Positions 41,419-51,803 of a DNA stretch of 64,000 nucleotides are shown here, one piece after another (position 1 is the stretch's first letter; each line of letters starts with the position of its first letter). The stretch is from assembly GCA_964480945.1 (NCBI GenBank), contig CAYZRX010000006.1:1-64000 (forward strand), read 5' to 3'. A program made the position numbers and the translations under genes. The notes beneath the pieces are model-generated. The model was given only the letters and a program-made list of their open reading frames with translations. It made no database searches and was not told the origin of the DNA. Origin of the DNA: VGWB01 sp964480945 (GTDB lineage Bacteria > Bacteroidota > Ignavibacteria > UBA10030).

Positions 41419-42981
41419 TTACTTTGCAGAATTCTGTGCCAGATTGCTATGATACCGACCATAAGTGAAGTAGATCACCAGACCCACCACCAGCCAGACA
41501 ATCAACCGCAGCCATGTATCGAACGGAAGACTCAGCATCAGCAATCCGGAAACGACAATTCCCATGATGGGAACGAACGGCACCCACGGTGTCTTGAACG
41601 GCCTCGCCATGTCTGGTCTCTTTATGCGCAACATCCAAATTCCTGCGCAAACGATAACAAATGCCAGAAGAGTTCCAATGCTGACGAGTTCTCCCAGTAT
41701 GTTTATCGGAAGCAATGCACCAAAGAATGCAACGAAGACCCCGACAGTGATCGTCGAAATCCAGGGCGTGCGAAAACGGGGGTGGACTGCTCCAGCCCAT
41801 TTCGGGAGAAGTCCATCGTGGGCCATGGAATAGAAGACGCGCGACTGACCGAGCATCATCACAAGCATGACAGAGCCAAGTCCGAAGATCGCGCCAAGCT
41901 TGACAAGGAAGCTGCCCCATTTGACACCTGTCGCATCAATTCCGACCGCAACCGGATCTGAGACATTTAGGCTCGTATATGGTACGACAGCAGTAAGAAG
42001 ACCGGAAACCAGGATGTACAATACGGTGCAGATCGCGAGCGATCCCATGATCCCGATCGGCATGTCTTTTTGAGGATTCTTCGCTTCCTGCGCTGCTGTG
42101 GACACAGCGTCAAAACCGATATACGCGAAGAAGATAACACCGGCAGCCCGGGCGATTCCCGACCATCCATATTTTCCCCATTCTCCTGCGTTCTCTGGTA
42201 TGAACGTCTTCCAGTTTACATCGATCGTCGTGGTGGGATTCTGAATAACATACGCACCAGCAACAGCAATAAAGACCAGCACAATCCCTACTTTTACGAT
42301 CACGATCGCTGAATTGAAATTCGCTGACTCTTTGATCCCGATAACGAGGATGGTGGCAATACCGAGGATCGCCAAAAAGGCGACCAGATTGAAGGATGCA
42401 GTCATCATCGGCAACGATGTAATGTCGACATGCATCGTCTCCAGTGTGGCCTTGATTCGCTCGAGATGTTGCCAGTTTCCGTTGTAAAAGACTAGTTCCG
42501 TCCCCGGCGCGCCAGTGAGACTGGGAGGAAGATGAATGCCGAAATCATTCAGAAAGCTCATGAGATAACCGCTCCATCCCGATGCCACGGTGGCAGCCCC
42601 GAAGGCATATTCAAGGATCAGGTCCCATCCGATGATCCACGCAAAGAGTTCTCCAAGCGTCGCGTATCCGTAGGTGTACGCTGATCCGGCGATTGGAATC
42701 AAGGCCGCGAATTCCGCGTAGCAGAGCCCTGCAAACAAACACGCAATGGCAGACAGTACAAATGCGAGAACAATTGCGGGTCCGGCATAATTGGCTGCCG
42801 CAGCGCCCGTCAATACAAAGATTCCAGCGCCGATGATCGCGCCAATTCCGAGGGTGATCAGGTTCACCGGACCTAGGGCTCGTTTCAAGCTATGCTCACC
42901 ACTCTCCTGGGATTCATGCAGAAGAAGATCGAGTGGTTTGGTAATCAACAGTCGGGAAAATCGAGAGGCTTGATCACTCAT
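41419..42981 (-). CDS. APC-superfamily amino acid permease (CAT-like)
   Basis: 520 aa from ATG 42981, which sits eight nucleotides after a full GGAGG; the longer frame to 43173 lacks such a site. Twelve or more spans. LGIGAIIGAGIFVLTG near residue 42 is the APC first-helix substrate motif, and FFAYIGFDAVSTAAQEAKNP near residue 280 the helix 8 motif. A loop of about 50 residues between spans 3 and 4 is long. Likely cationic or neutral amino acid uptake. Substrate not known. Confidence 0.88.
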   Translation of the reverse strand: MSDQASRFSRLLITKPLDLLLHESQESGEHSLKRALGPVNLITLGIGAIIGAGIFVLTGAAAANYAGPAIVLAFVLSAIACLFAGLCYAEFAALIPIAGSAYTYGYATLGELFAWIIGWDLILEYAFGAATVASGWSGYLMSFLNDFGIHLPPSLTGAPGTELVFYNGNWQHLERIKATLETMHVDITSLPMMTASFNLVAFLAILGIATILVIGIKESANFNSAIVIVKVGIVLVFIAVAGAYVIQNPTTTIDVNWKTFIPENAGEWGKYGWSGIARAAGVIFFAYIGFDAVSTAAQEAKNPQKDMPIGIMGSLAICTVLYILVSGLLTAVVPYTSLNVSDPVAVGIDATGVKWGSFLVKLGAIFGLGSVMLVMMLGQSRVFYSMAHDGLLPKWAGAVHPRFRTPWISTITVGVFVAFFGALLPINILGELVSIGTLLAFVIVCAGIWMLRIKRPDMARPFKTPWVPFVPIMGIVVSGLLMLSLPFDTWLRLIVWLVVGLVIYFTYGRYHSNLAQNSAK

Positions 42982-43092
42982 GCCGTAGACCTCCTTTGTT
43001 GGTGAAATTCCGAAACATTCGAGGCAAAGCTGCGATGGGTTTAATTCTACTTCTTTTTGCACTTGAAAACAAGAGAATATTCTCCCGTCAAA

Positions 43093-43132
43093 TGAAACGG
43101 CCGGCCCAATATCATGTGGGACGGCCGCTTCC
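43093..43132 (-). terminator. Probable terminator of the symporter gene
   Basis: CGGCCGGCCCA and TGGGACGGCCG arms (about 43099-43128) with one mismatch enclose an 8-nt loop; on the minus strand the stem is followed by TTTCATTT. It lies about 95 nt past the stop of 43227-44456. Confidence 0.55.
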
Positions 43133-43226
43133 TCCGTATGAGATGCTTGATCAGAAAAGGATCGCTTTGACAATCAGCGCGATCGCAATGGTACCGAGAA
43201 TGAACCAGAGTACCCGTTCTGCATTC

Positions 43227-44456
43227 TTAGGTCGTCACAGCCTCTTTCGGCTCCGCGAGGTGGAACTCTCCTTCCCAACGGGCGATGACAACTGTCGCCA
43301 AACAATTTCCGATGACATTCACCATTGTTCTTCCCATGTCCATGAGTTGATCGACGCCGAGAAGAACCGCAACACCTTCAAGCGGCAGTCCGAACGTCGC
43401 GAGCGTTCCTGCAAGCACGACGAGGGCGGCACGCGAAACGCCTGCGACGCCTTTGCTGGTGAGCATGAGCGTCAGCACGATGATGATCTGATGGCCAATC
43501 GTCAGCTCAATTCCCGCCGCCTGCGCCACGAAGACCGCTGCGAGGGAGAGATACAGTGAAGTGCCGTCAAGATTGAAGCTGTAGCCGGTCGGGATGACGA
43601 AGGAAACGATACGCCGAGGAACGCCGAGAGCTTCCATGGCCAGCATCGCTTTCGGGAGCGCGGCTTCCGAGCTGCTCGTCGAGAACGCGATCAGCGCCGG
43701 TTCCTTGACCGCATTGAAGAACGGCCTGATGGGTACCTTCGCGATCACCGCGACCGTCCCGAGCACGAAGACGATGAAGATCGTGAGCGAAACATAAAGG
43801 CAGACAATCAACAAGCCGAGGTTGAGGAGAACGGAAAGGCCCCTGTTGCCGACGGTCACGGCAATGGCAGCAGCCACACCCACGGGAGCATACATCATGA
43901 CAATGTTCGTAAACTTGAACATCGTCTCCGAGAGCGAATCGCAGAAATGCAGCATCACCTCACGCTTCTCCTTGGCAACCATCGCCAGCGCGAAGCTGAA
44001 GAGGAGAGCGAAGACCACCACCTGCAGAACTTCCCCTTCGGCCGCAGCCTGGAAGAAACTCTGCGGAAATACGTGCACCAGAATATCCCCAAAGCTCTGC
44101 TGCTTCGTTGCGAGTTCTCCGACTTGTCCGGCGGCCTCCAACGTCACACCGACACCAGGTTTCACGATGTTCACCACGGCAAGCCCGATGAAAAGGGCAA
44201 GCGTCGTCACGGCCTCAAAATAAACGATCGACTTAACACCCATCCTTCCCACCTGCTTCAGGTCGCCGTGCCCCGCGACCCCGACCACGAGAGTGGCAAA
44301 GATCAGAGGAGCGACGATCGTCTTGATGAGTCGGAGGAAGATGGTGCTGAAGGGACGAAGACCGGAAGCAAAATCAGGGACGACCCAGCCGAGAATGAGG
44401 CCAACACCCATTCCGATGAAAATCCACTGGGTCAGTGAGGGTCGTGGTATTCGCAC
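43227..44456 (-). CDS. Dicarboxylate/amino acid:cation symporter (DAACS family)
   Basis: 409 aa with a GTG start. Eight spans and two hairpin loops. The serine-rich re-entrant loop AFSTSSSEAALPKAM near residue 258 and helix 7 MFKFTNIVMMYAPVGV near residue 170 are the GltP/DctA signatures; HP2 is near residue 335 (TSKGVAGVSRAALVVLAGT). It imports glutamate, aspartate or C4-dicarboxylates with H+ or Na+. No regulator is close. Confidence 0.9.
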   Translation of the reverse strand: MRIPRPSLTQWIFIGMGVGLILGWVVPDFASGLRPFSTIFLRLIKTIVAPLIFATLVVGVAGHGDLKQVGRMGVKSIVYFEAVTTLALFIGLAVVNIVKPGVGVTLEAAGQVGELATKQQSFGDILVHVFPQSFFQAAAEGEVLQVVVFALLFSFALAMVAKEKREVMLHFCDSLSETMFKFTNIVMMYAPVGVAAAIAVTVGNRGLSVLLNLGLLIVCLYVSLTIFIVFVLGTVAVIAKVPIRPFFNAVKEPALIAFSTSSSEAALPKAMLAMEALGVPRRIVSFVIPTGYSFNLDGTSLYLSLAAVFVAQAAGIELTIGHQIIIVLTLMLTSKGVAGVSRAALVVLAGTLATFGLPLEGVAVLLGVDQLMDMGRTMVNVIGNCLATVVIARWEGEFHLAEPKEAVTT

Positions 44457-44510
44457 GCGTTCTACTTTTCTACGGTTCGGTCCGGCATAGATCGCTCGGT
44501 TCAGGCAAAC

Positions 44511-46676
44511 TCAGATAAATAAGGGCGCGAGCACGAGCGTAATTGTGCTGAGCAACTTGATGAGCACGTGGAGGGAGGGACCCGCTGTGTCTTTGAGCGG
44601 ATCACCGACCGTATCCCCTACCACGGCGGCTTTGTGAGGTTCAGACCGTTTCCCCCCGAACATACCAGTCTCGATATACTTCTTAGCATTATCCCACGCT
44701 CCCCCACCGTTGTTCATGAACAGGGCCATAAGGATCCCTGTGATCGTAGCGACCATCAGATACCCGCCAACAACTTCTGCTCCCGTAGCACCGCCTGCAG
44801 GACTGCCGGTGAGCACATACAGCCACCGAAATCCTATTCCGACTGCAACGGTCATAACCACAACGAGCAATCCCGGCGCTACCATTTCCTTGAGCGCAGA
44901 TCGAGTGACGATATCTACACATTGACCATAATCCGGTTTGGATGTCCCTTGCATGATGCCGGGGTTGTTCTTGAACTGTTCACGCACGTTGTTGATGACC
45001 GCATAAGCTGCCCGACCGACTGCCTTGATAGCGAGCGAGGAGAAAATCATCACAAGCATCGCCCCAAACATCGAGCCGACGAACACGGCAGGTTTGGAGA
45101 GATCGATGAATCTCAAGTCGAAACCATAATTGCGAACTTCATCAAAATAGGCGCTGAACAATAGGAATGCGGCGAGCCCCGCAGATCCAACCGCGTAGCC
45201 CTTGGTAAGGGCTTTGGTTGTGTTCCCGACTGCGTCGAGGCGATCCGTTTTCCTCCGGATCTCTTCCGGCTGCTGGCTCATCTCGATGATCCCGCCGGCA
45301 TTATCCGTGATGGGGCCGAAGGTGTCCATGGCAAGAATGTACGCTGCTGTGGAGAGCATGCCCATCGTGCCGACAGCTGTGCCGAACAACCCGCCGTGCG
45401 CCAGTCCGGAAGACTCCCCCAACAGGTACGTCCCTACGATCGCGGCCCCCACCACAAGGACCGGCAATCCCGTTGATTCCATACCAACAGCTAGACCGGT
45501 AATGATTGTCGTGGCGGGACCGGTCTGTGCGGCTTCAGCAATTGACCGAGCTGGGCGATACTTGTACTCAGTGTAATATTGTGTGATGTAAACAATGGCG
45601 ATGGAGGTCAGCACCCCGACGACACCGCAGATAAAGAAGTTAAAGTAGTGTTCGCTTCCCAACAGCCATCGCGACGCGATGAAGAATCCGATCATCGCCA
45701 GAATTGCTGTTACGTAGTAACCACGATTCAGCGCGGTCATGGGATCTTCCTTCTCGTCTGTCCTCACGATCATAATGCCGACGATCGAGGCAAGAATTCC
45801 AAAGGCACGGGCCACTAAGGGAAAAAGAAGAACGCCGAAGATGGTCAGCCCCTGCGATTCGAATACGGATACGTTCGACATATAAAGACTGGCTGCGAGA
45901 ATCATCGCGCCGATGTTCTCCGCTGCAGTCGATTCAAACAGATCGGCGCCGCGCCCCGCGCAGTCGCCAACGTTGTCGCCGACGAGGTCCGCAATGACGG
46001 CAGGATTGCGTGGATCGTCCTCCGGAATGCCAGCCTCCACCTTGCCAACAAGATCTGCCCCTACATCCGCCGCTTTGGTGTAGATTCCACCGCCAAGCTG
46101 TGCGAAGAGTGCCACAAAGCTTGCACCGAAACCGTAACCAACAATGAGGAGGGGGATCTTTGAGACATCCTTTAACACATCGAGACCCTCAATGAGCGTG
46201 AACAGTCCAGCGACGCCGAGCAGACTCATGGCAACCACGAAGAACCCGGAGACCGCTCCACCACGCAGCGCTGTCTGCAGTGCGCCGTTGATCCCTTTTG
46301 TCGCCGCTGCCGCTGTCCGGATGTTGCTCCGAATGGAGACCCACATCCCCATGTAGCCCGCAGCCACCGAGCACGCCGCCCCAAGAATGAACGAGAGCGT
46401 TGTCCAGAACGCAAGGCCGAGTGGGCTTGTTGGATCGTGTTCCGTCGGAGTGCGAACGAACGCATAGAGAATGTAGATAAGTGCTGCGAGCGCCAGCGCA
46501 AGGAGAATGATGGTCCCGTACTGCCTGCGAAGGAACGCTTCAGCTCCCTGTTTGATCGCATCTGAGATTTCTCTCATCCTCTCCGTCCCCACATCACGCC
46601 TCATGACATCACGAATGAGAAAGACCGCAAAAAGCAGTCCGATGACACTGCAAGTTAATATGAGAGTGAGTTCCAT
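44511..46676 (-). CDS. hppA: Membrane-bound proton-translocating pyrophosphatase (K+-independent type)
   Basis: 721 aa with about 16 spans. Catalytic motifs: GGGIYTKAADVGADLVGK near residue 200, then DDPRNPAVIADLVGDNVGD and CAGRGADLFES. The late GDTVGDPLKDTAGPSLH near residue 685 is conserved. The site GNTTKALTKGYAVGSAGLA near residue 475 carries Lys where K+-dependent enzymes have Ala, so by the known rule this should be K+-independent and proton-pumping. It saves pyrophosphate energy as a proton gradient that symporters beside it could use (inference). Confidence 0.93.
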   Translation of the reverse strand: MELTLILTCSVIGLLFAVFLIRDVMRRDVGTERMREISDAIKQGAEAFLRRQYGTIILLALALAALIYILYAFVRTPTEHDPTSPLGLAFWTTLSFILGAACSVAAGYMGMWVSIRSNIRTAAAATKGINGALQTALRGGAVSGFFVVAMSLLGVAGLFTLIEGLDVLKDVSKIPLLIVGYGFGASFVALFAQLGGGIYTKAADVGADLVGKVEAGIPEDDPRNPAVIADLVGDNVGDCAGRGADLFESTAAENIGAMILAASLYMSNVSVFESQGLTIFGVLLFPLVARAFGILASIVGIMIVRTDEKEDPMTALNRGYYVTAILAMIGFFIASRWLLGSEHYFNFFICGVVGVLTSIAIVYITQYYTEYKYRPARSIAEAAQTGPATTIITGLAVGMESTGLPVLVVGAAIVGTYLLGESSGLAHGGLFGTAVGTMGMLSTAAYILAMDTFGPITDNAGGIIEMSQQPEEIRRKTDRLDAVGNTTKALTKGYAVGSAGLAAFLLFSAYFDEVRNYGFDLRFIDLSKPAVFVGSMFGAMLVMIFSSLAIKAVGRAAYAVINNVREQFKNNPGIMQGTSKPDYGQCVDIVTRSALKEMVAPGLLVVVMTVAVGIGFRWLYVLTGSPAGGATGAEVVGGYLMVATITGILMALFMNNGGGAWDNAKKYIETGMFGGKRSEPHKAAVVGDTVGDPLKDTAGPSLHVLIKLLSTITLVLAPLFI

Positions 46677-46738
46677 GAGAGTGTTACCATGAATGTGTGT
46701 TCAGTGTTGGTTAGTAAATCCGAAACCGATTGGTGACC

Positions 46739-48211
46739 TCATTCGGCGATCCCCGGCATCCCTTTCGGCCCGGCACCCGACCTGTGAGAAGACCATCGCG
46801 TCCAGTAGAAGTAAAACGGGAGCGAAACGAGAAGCAGCACAATTCCGATGACGGCATTCCTCGTATCCTCAACCAGCGTATTATAGATGAACCACGTCGC
46901 AATCCCGACGAAGAGCAGTGTGGCGTAGGGGTAGCCCCAGGCTTTATACGGCCGTTCTGCGTTCGGCATCTTCCGGCGAAGCACAATAACACTCAACGCC
47001 GTCAGTGCGTAGAACGCCCAGGATCCGAAAACGACGTAGGAAGTGATCTGCTCGTAGGTGCCGCTCAGCGTCAGCAACGCGCTCCAGACTCCGAGGGTGA
47101 TGATCGCGATGTATGGACTCCGATAGCGAGAATGGACTTTCCCGAACGATCTCGAGAACACCCCGTCAGCCCCCGCAGCGTAGATCGACCGGGGTCCGCC
47201 GAGGAGCATGCCGTTCGTGGTTCCGAACGTTGAGCACAGGATACCGATCACGATCAGCGACGCGCCAACCGGTCCGAGCACCGTCTGCGCGACGTCTGCC
47301 GCTATCCGGGGCGACCCGGGCATGGAACCGATCGGGATGGCAAACGCGTAGGCGAGATTGGCGCTCAAATAGAGAACGATCACAGCCAGTGTCCCGATGA
47401 GCAGTGAAAACGGTACATTGCGTCGGGGGTTCTTGAATTCGCCGGCAGTGAGGGTCACATCGATCCATCCGTCGTATGCCCAGAGGGCGGATATCATAGC
47501 GAGACCAAACGCAGCAGTGCTTTGGCTCGTCCAATGATCAGGCCACCACGGGAGGAAATTTGTCGAGCTTCCTTTTCCGGAGAAGACCACAGCCAGAATC
47601 AATCCGATAAGCGCAACAACCTTGGCTGCCGTAAAAAAGTCCATGACCCACCCGCCAAACTTGACGCCGCGTACATTGATATAGGTGACCGATGCAATCG
47701 CCGCGATCGCGATGATCTGTACCCAGCCGAATGAGAACTCCATGGGATGCCCGAAGAACGACCACTCGCCCCTGTAGAGAGCGTGCTCCGGCGTCAACAC
47801 GGGAATGAAATAGCCCAGGAATGTTGCGAACGCCATGGCGATCGCCGCGGCCGAACCCGCTTTGTTGATGAAATAGTCATTCCAGCTGAACAGGAATCCC
47901 CAGATGCGCCCGAAGCTTTCCCGAAGATAGACATAGGGACCGCCTGCCTGCGGGAGGACCGCGCTCAATTCCGCAAGCGTCAAGGCGCCGAAGAGGGTCA
48001 GCATACCCGCAACCACCCAGACAAGAATGATCGGCCCCATCGCCTGCAAGTGACCCGCAATCGTCGCCGGCACGATGAAGATGCCCGAACCAATAATGAC
48101 GCCCATATGAATCGCAATCCCTTCGCGCAAGCCGAGGACGCGCAACAATTGCGGTTGGCTGGGCTTTTCCGCCGACGGCTGAGTCGCTCCGGACGAAATA
48201 GCCGCCGTCAC
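46739..48211 (-). CDS. APC-superfamily amino acid permease (LAT-like)
   Basis: 490 aa from GTG 48211. This GTG overlaps the TGA of the upstream gene (GTGA), with AAGAGG in front; the longer frame to 48349 only reads the end of the neighbour. About twelve spans. HMGVIIGSGIFIVPATIAG near residue 32 (helix 1) and LWAYDGWIDVTLTAGEFKNP near residue 247 (helix 6) are as in the phosphatidyl/L-type antiporters. Exchange or uptake of neutral amino acids is likely. Confidence 0.85.
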   Translation of the reverse strand: MTAAISSGATQPSAEKPSQPQLLRVLGLREGIAIHMGVIIGSGIFIVPATIAGHLQAMGPIILVWVVAGMLTLFGALTLAELSAVLPQAGGPYVYLRESFGRIWGFLFSWNDYFINKAGSAAAIAMAFATFLGYFIPVLTPEHALYRGEWSFFGHPMEFSFGWVQIIAIAAIASVTYINVRGVKFGGWVMDFFTAAKVVALIGLILAVVFSGKGSSTNFLPWWPDHWTSQSTAAFGLAMISALWAYDGWIDVTLTAGEFKNPRRNVPFSLLIGTLAVIVLYLSANLAYAFAIPIGSMPGSPRIAADVAQTVLGPVGASLIVIGILCSTFGTTNGMLLGGPRSIYAAGADGVFSRSFGKVHSRYRSPYIAIITLGVWSALLTLSGTYEQITSYVVFGSWAFYALTALSVIVLRRKMPNAERPYKAWGYPYATLLFVGIATWFIYNTLVEDTRNAVIGIVLLLVSLPFYFYWTRWSSHRSGAGPKGMPGIAE

Positions 48212-49740
48212 GGTTGAACCTCTTGTTGTTTGGGATGCAGGTGACTCTTCCAGAAGCCGTACGAGAAGTAGACAGCCAGCCCCACAATCAACCAAACACC
48301 AAATCGAATCCATGTGATCGTTGGCAAGCCCATCATCAGATAGATGCACATGCCGATGCCAAGGAGCGGCACCCAGGGAACGAAGGGTGTTTTGAAAACC
48401 CTCGGACGATGCGGATCGGTACGCCGCAGAATAATGATGCCCGCGTTCACAAGGACAAAAGCAAACAATGTTCCGATATTCGTCAGCTCAACGATCTCAT
48501 TGATGTTCGCAACGGAGGCGACTGCTGCCACGGCAACACCCGTCCAGATCGTCGTCACGTACGGCGTTTGATACTTCGGATGGACCTTCGCAAAGTACTT
48601 CGGGAGCAGGCCGTCGCGGGACATTGAGAAGAAGATTCGGGGTTGTCCGAGCTGAAACACCAGGAGAACGGCCGTCATCGAGATGACAGCACCAAGGGCG
48701 ACGATCCCTGCCGCCCAATCCAGGCCGAGGCGGGCGAACGCAGCCGCCAGCGGATCTGCCACCCCGAGCTTATTCCACGGCTCGATGCCGGTCAAGACTG
48801 CTGCTGTTGCAACGTAGATCACCGTGCAGACGACCAGAGAGCCAATGATGCCGATCGGCATATCCCTCCCCGGATTGCGACACTCCTCCGCTGCCGTCGA
48901 GATCGCATCGAAGCCGATGAATGCAAAAAAGATGAGACTGGCCCCGGTCCAGACTCCAGCGAATCCGTTCGGCATAAACGGTGTCCAATTCTCCGGCTTG
49001 ACGTAGAACGCGCCTACAGCGATGAAGAACAAGAGGATGACAACCTTCAGTGCCACCATAATGTTGTTTGCGCGCACAGATTCCTTGATTCCGATGACCA
49101 GGATCCACGTTACGGCTGCAACGATTGCGATCGCTAGAAAATTGAAGATGAGCGGAATGCCGAGGATGGTCGGATGAGTCACCCACGCCTCGTACGGCAA
49201 GGCAATGTCCGGTGAAACAGCGCCGCCGGCACTCACAACCGCTTCGGCGGCTTGATGGGCTGAGCGATAGTCCACAGCAAGCCAGGCAGGAATATGCATC
49301 CCAAGTCCGCTCAACAATTGATGGAAGTACGCGGCCCACGCGATGGCTACTGCCACGTTCCCCACAGCATACTCAATGATTAAGTCCCAGCCGATAATCC
49401 ACGCTATGATTTCACCAAGCGTCGCGTAGGAGTAGGTGTACGCGCTTCCCGAAATCGGTACCAGCGCCGCAAACTCAGCGTAGGAGAGCGCGCAGAAACT
49501 GCAGGCGACAGCCGTGATAATGAAGGAGAGCATGACCCCAGGACCTGCGCCGAGGTGGCTTGCCCCCCCTGCAGCGGCGGTTCCGATCACTGCAAAGATT
49601 CCCGTACCGATGATCGCACCGATGCCGAGCGACATGAGATCGATCGCTCCCAGCGAACGCTTCAGGCGTCCTTCCGTGGAGAGCTCGGCATCCGCTTTGA
49701 TTTGATCGAGGTTCTTCGTTCGGAGGATTTGAATCCACAT
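48208..49740 (-). CDS. APC-superfamily amino acid permease (CAT-like), second copy
   Basis: 510 aa, ATG 49740. Helix 1 LGIGAIIGTGIFAVIGTAAAGG near residue 38 is cited in pieces as LGIGAIIGTGIF and AVIGTAAAGG. Helix 8 FFAFIGFDAISTAAEECRNP near residue 280 matches the permease at 41419-42981, so the two are paralogues. A loop of about 45 residues between spans 4 and 5 is longer than in E. coli permeases. Coupled at GTGA with the next permease gene on the same transcript. Confidence 0.88.
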   Translation of the reverse strand: MWIQILRTKNLDQIKADAELSTEGRLKRSLGAIDLMSLGIGAIIGTGIFAVIGTAAAGGASHLGAGPGVMLSFIITAVACSFCALSYAEFAALVPISGSAYTYSYATLGEIIAWIIGWDLIIEYAVGNVAVAIAWAAYFHQLLSGLGMHIPAWLAVDYRSAHQAAEAVVSAGGAVSPDIALPYEAWVTHPTILGIPLIFNFLAIAIVAAVTWILVIGIKESVRANNIMVALKVVILLFFIAVGAFYVKPENWTPFMPNGFAGVWTGASLIFFAFIGFDAISTAAEECRNPGRDMPIGIIGSLVVCTVIYVATAAVLTGIEPWNKLGVADPLAAAFARLGLDWAAGIVALGAVISMTAVLLVFQLGQPRIFFSMSRDGLLPKYFAKVHPKYQTPYVTTIWTGVAVAAVASVANINEIVELTNIGTLFAFVLVNAGIIILRRTDPHRPRVFKTPFVPWVPLLGIGMCIYLMMGLPTITWIRFGVWLIVGLAVYFSYGFWKSHLHPKQQEVQP

Positions 49741-49969
49741 TTGATGGTTCGACAGACCTCAGCGGATGGGCTGAGATTCACGCTTACGAGCAGTAAGTGA
49801 ATGGATAAGGGTTTGCTGACCGCAAAAGGATTGAGGGGTTCGCGGTAGCTCTGAGGTTGGCTCTCTTCCGCAAAACCCGGTCTCTATGGGCAAATATTAC
49901 TCATTAAAGTGTGAATGTCCAAGCGAAATCTGCAGTGCGCGTCACGGAACGCCGAATTGCCCCGGTGAC

Positions 49970-51727
49970 TCATCCACCGAAGATCACGAACTGAACTTCC
50001 TCCGGGAGCAGTGTGCTCACGGAACGCATGACGCTTCCTTTCAGCACATATTCGAGCCGGCTCCGGTGCTGCGCCCCGATGATGACCCGCTCAACACCAA
50101 ACGTCGCTGCCTGCTCAGCGATCGTATATCCGACGTCATAACTCGGAATTTGCAGGGACTGAAAGTCGATTCCGGCGTCGGTACAGATTTCTTCAATCCG
50201 CTGTTCCTGTCCGTTGGTCGGCATCTCAAGCATCGCGGGCAATGCTCCCACAACAATTTCCTTTACGCGCAGAACAAAGAGGAACGCGTTGCGCGCCTTC
50301 GCCTCTTCGGCGGCAAAGCGCAGAAGCTTCTCGTTCATCTCCTTCACCGCCACCAGATACTTCGTGCCCGGAAGCTCCTTTCTCCGGCGGCGACGTTGCG
50401 GGGCTGGTGCTGCGATCGGTTCAGGCGCCGTGACAACCATCGCTGCTCGACGCTTCCCCAGAGCGCGCGCCGACAGACCGATCGCCAGGATTGCCAATGC
50501 AAAGATGATCGCATCGGTTTTCCTGGCCGCAATGGAGATCTCCACAAGAAAAAGGATCGTTGCTGAGATGAGCATGAAGAGCTTCTCGAGGGGTTTCAGA
50601 TAGACCGACTTGTCGGTTGCCGTCGACCCGATATTGATTGTCATCGCCCCGACAACCCCAATCGCGTAGAGATGAGAGAGCGCCTCAACGTCGCTGATGA
50701 TCAGCAACACGGTGATCGGCACGACCGTCGTCACGAAAAGCGGGAGGATGGGGACCCCGTGTCTGTTCAATCGCCGTAACGAGGAGGGCAGTTCTTTGTC
50801 CACCGACATCAGGAACTGAATGGAGATAAGATCATTCAGGGCTGTGTTCCCTGCTGAGATCAACAGGACCCCAAGAGACAGTGCAACGAACCAGCCAAAC
50901 CAGTGACCGACGTAGTGCTCCCCCAGGAATCGCAACATGTCCTCAAGGTACGCCCCAGGCGCCAGGCCCTTGACTGCCAACATCGCCAGCCCCAGGAACG
51001 CGTTGACAAGAATGACTTTGGTGAGAACAGCGAGGATCGCACGCTTTGAATCTCGGGCAGGATCCTTCATCAAGCCTGTCATGTTGGAGATGGCTTCAAT
51101 CCCTGAAAGACTCAGGATGAAACCGATGAAGATCCCCCAGTTATGAAAGATTCCCCCTTCGGGGGGAGTAATTGTCGCCGAGGTCAGGGCTGTAGGTGCT
51201 GATGCAACAACGACTATAAGAAGGATCAGAATAGTGAAGACGGAGATCGCCAGAGCCAAACCACCGGAATGCTTGGGACCGAACCAGTTGATCGCCCCGA
51301 TGCTGAGAATGATCAGAATCGCCCAGAGCGCGGGGTGGTGCAGGCCAAGATAATGACACGCATCGAGGACCGACAATGCCATCGTAACAACGTAGTCGGC
51401 AGCAAGGAGGAGTGCACCGACGACCGCCAGCAGCTGCGAACGGTGGTAGACAGAACTGTAGACCCCGCCTCCGTTGGGATATAATCGACAAATGGTAATG
51501 TAGTTGATGGCAACGAGGGACGTCAGGACCATCATCAAGGAGAGATGCCAGAAGCTGCTGTACCCCGCCAGCGCGAAGCCGATGCCGAGGACGTAGGCAA
51601 CGCTTGTCCCCCAATCACCGTCGAGAATAGCTGCACTGCGCAGCCACCCGAGAACGCGGGGTCGGCTGGTGGCGAGCTGTGTGACACCTGAGTGGGACGG
51701 CATGGTCTGGGAAACGTCTTGAGGCAA
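49970..51727 (-). CDS. APC permease with C-terminal universal stress protein domain
   Basis: 585 aa. Start is TTG 51727 or ATG 51703; neither has a good ribosome site. Twelve membrane spans (residues 30-440) are followed by a basic linker (APAPQRRRRRKELPG) and a UspA domain (residues 450-585: KYLVAVKEMNEKLLRFA, then GYTIAEQAATFGVERVIIG). An APC-USP fusion is a known layout. The USP may sense nucleotide or energy state and gate transport (inference). FHNWGIFIGFILSLSGIEAISN is cited here only as HNWGIFIGFILSLSGIEA. A terminator for the next gene begins just past its start. Confidence 0.85.
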   Translation of the reverse strand: MPQDVSQTMPSHSGVTQLATSRPRVLGWLRSAAILDGDWGTSVAYVLGIGFALAGYSSFWHLSLMMVLTSLVAINYITICRLYPNGGGVYSSVYHRSQLLAVVGALLLAADYVVTMALSVLDACHYLGLHHPALWAILIILSIGAINWFGPKHSGGLALAISVFTILILLIVVVASAPTALTSATITPPEGGIFHNWGIFIGFILSLSGIEAISNMTGLMKDPARDSKRAILAVLTKVILVNAFLGLAMLAVKGLAPGAYLEDMLRFLGEHYVGHWFGWFVALSLGVLLISAGNTALNDLISIQFLMSVDKELPSSLRRLNRHGVPILPLFVTTVVPITVLLIISDVEALSHLYAIGVVGAMTINIGSTATDKSVYLKPLEKLFMLISATILFLVEISIAARKTDAIIFALAILAIGLSARALGKRRAAMVVTAPEPIAAPAPQRRRRRKELPGTKYLVAVKEMNEKLLRFAAEEAKARNAFLFVLRVKEIVVGALPAMLEMPTNGQEQRIEEICTDAGIDFQSLQIPSYDVGYTIAEQAATFGVERVIIGAQHRSRLEYVLKGSVMRSVSTLLPEEVQFVIFGG

Positions 51728-51744
51728 GATCTCTGTCCGGTTCT

Positions 51745-51783
51745 AAAAAAGGGAAGCCGAGGCAGAACGTACCCCGGCTTTCC
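51745..51783 (-). terminator. Terminator of the lipoprotein gene
   Basis: On the minus strand GGAAAGCCG pairs with CGGCTTCC over a loop of about 16 nt (51752-51783 outer limits), followed by CTTTTTTAG. It ends transcripts from 51804-52808. Confidence 0.65.
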
Positions 51784-51803
51784 GTAAAGACCCGTCCATG
51801 GTA

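Noticed and set aside
43151..43236. Tiny membrane peptide (about 27 residues) after the symporter gene on the minus strand
   Set aside because: The residues NAERVLWFILGTIAIALIV read well, but no ATG, GTG or TTG start is in frame between the preceding TGA and the span.
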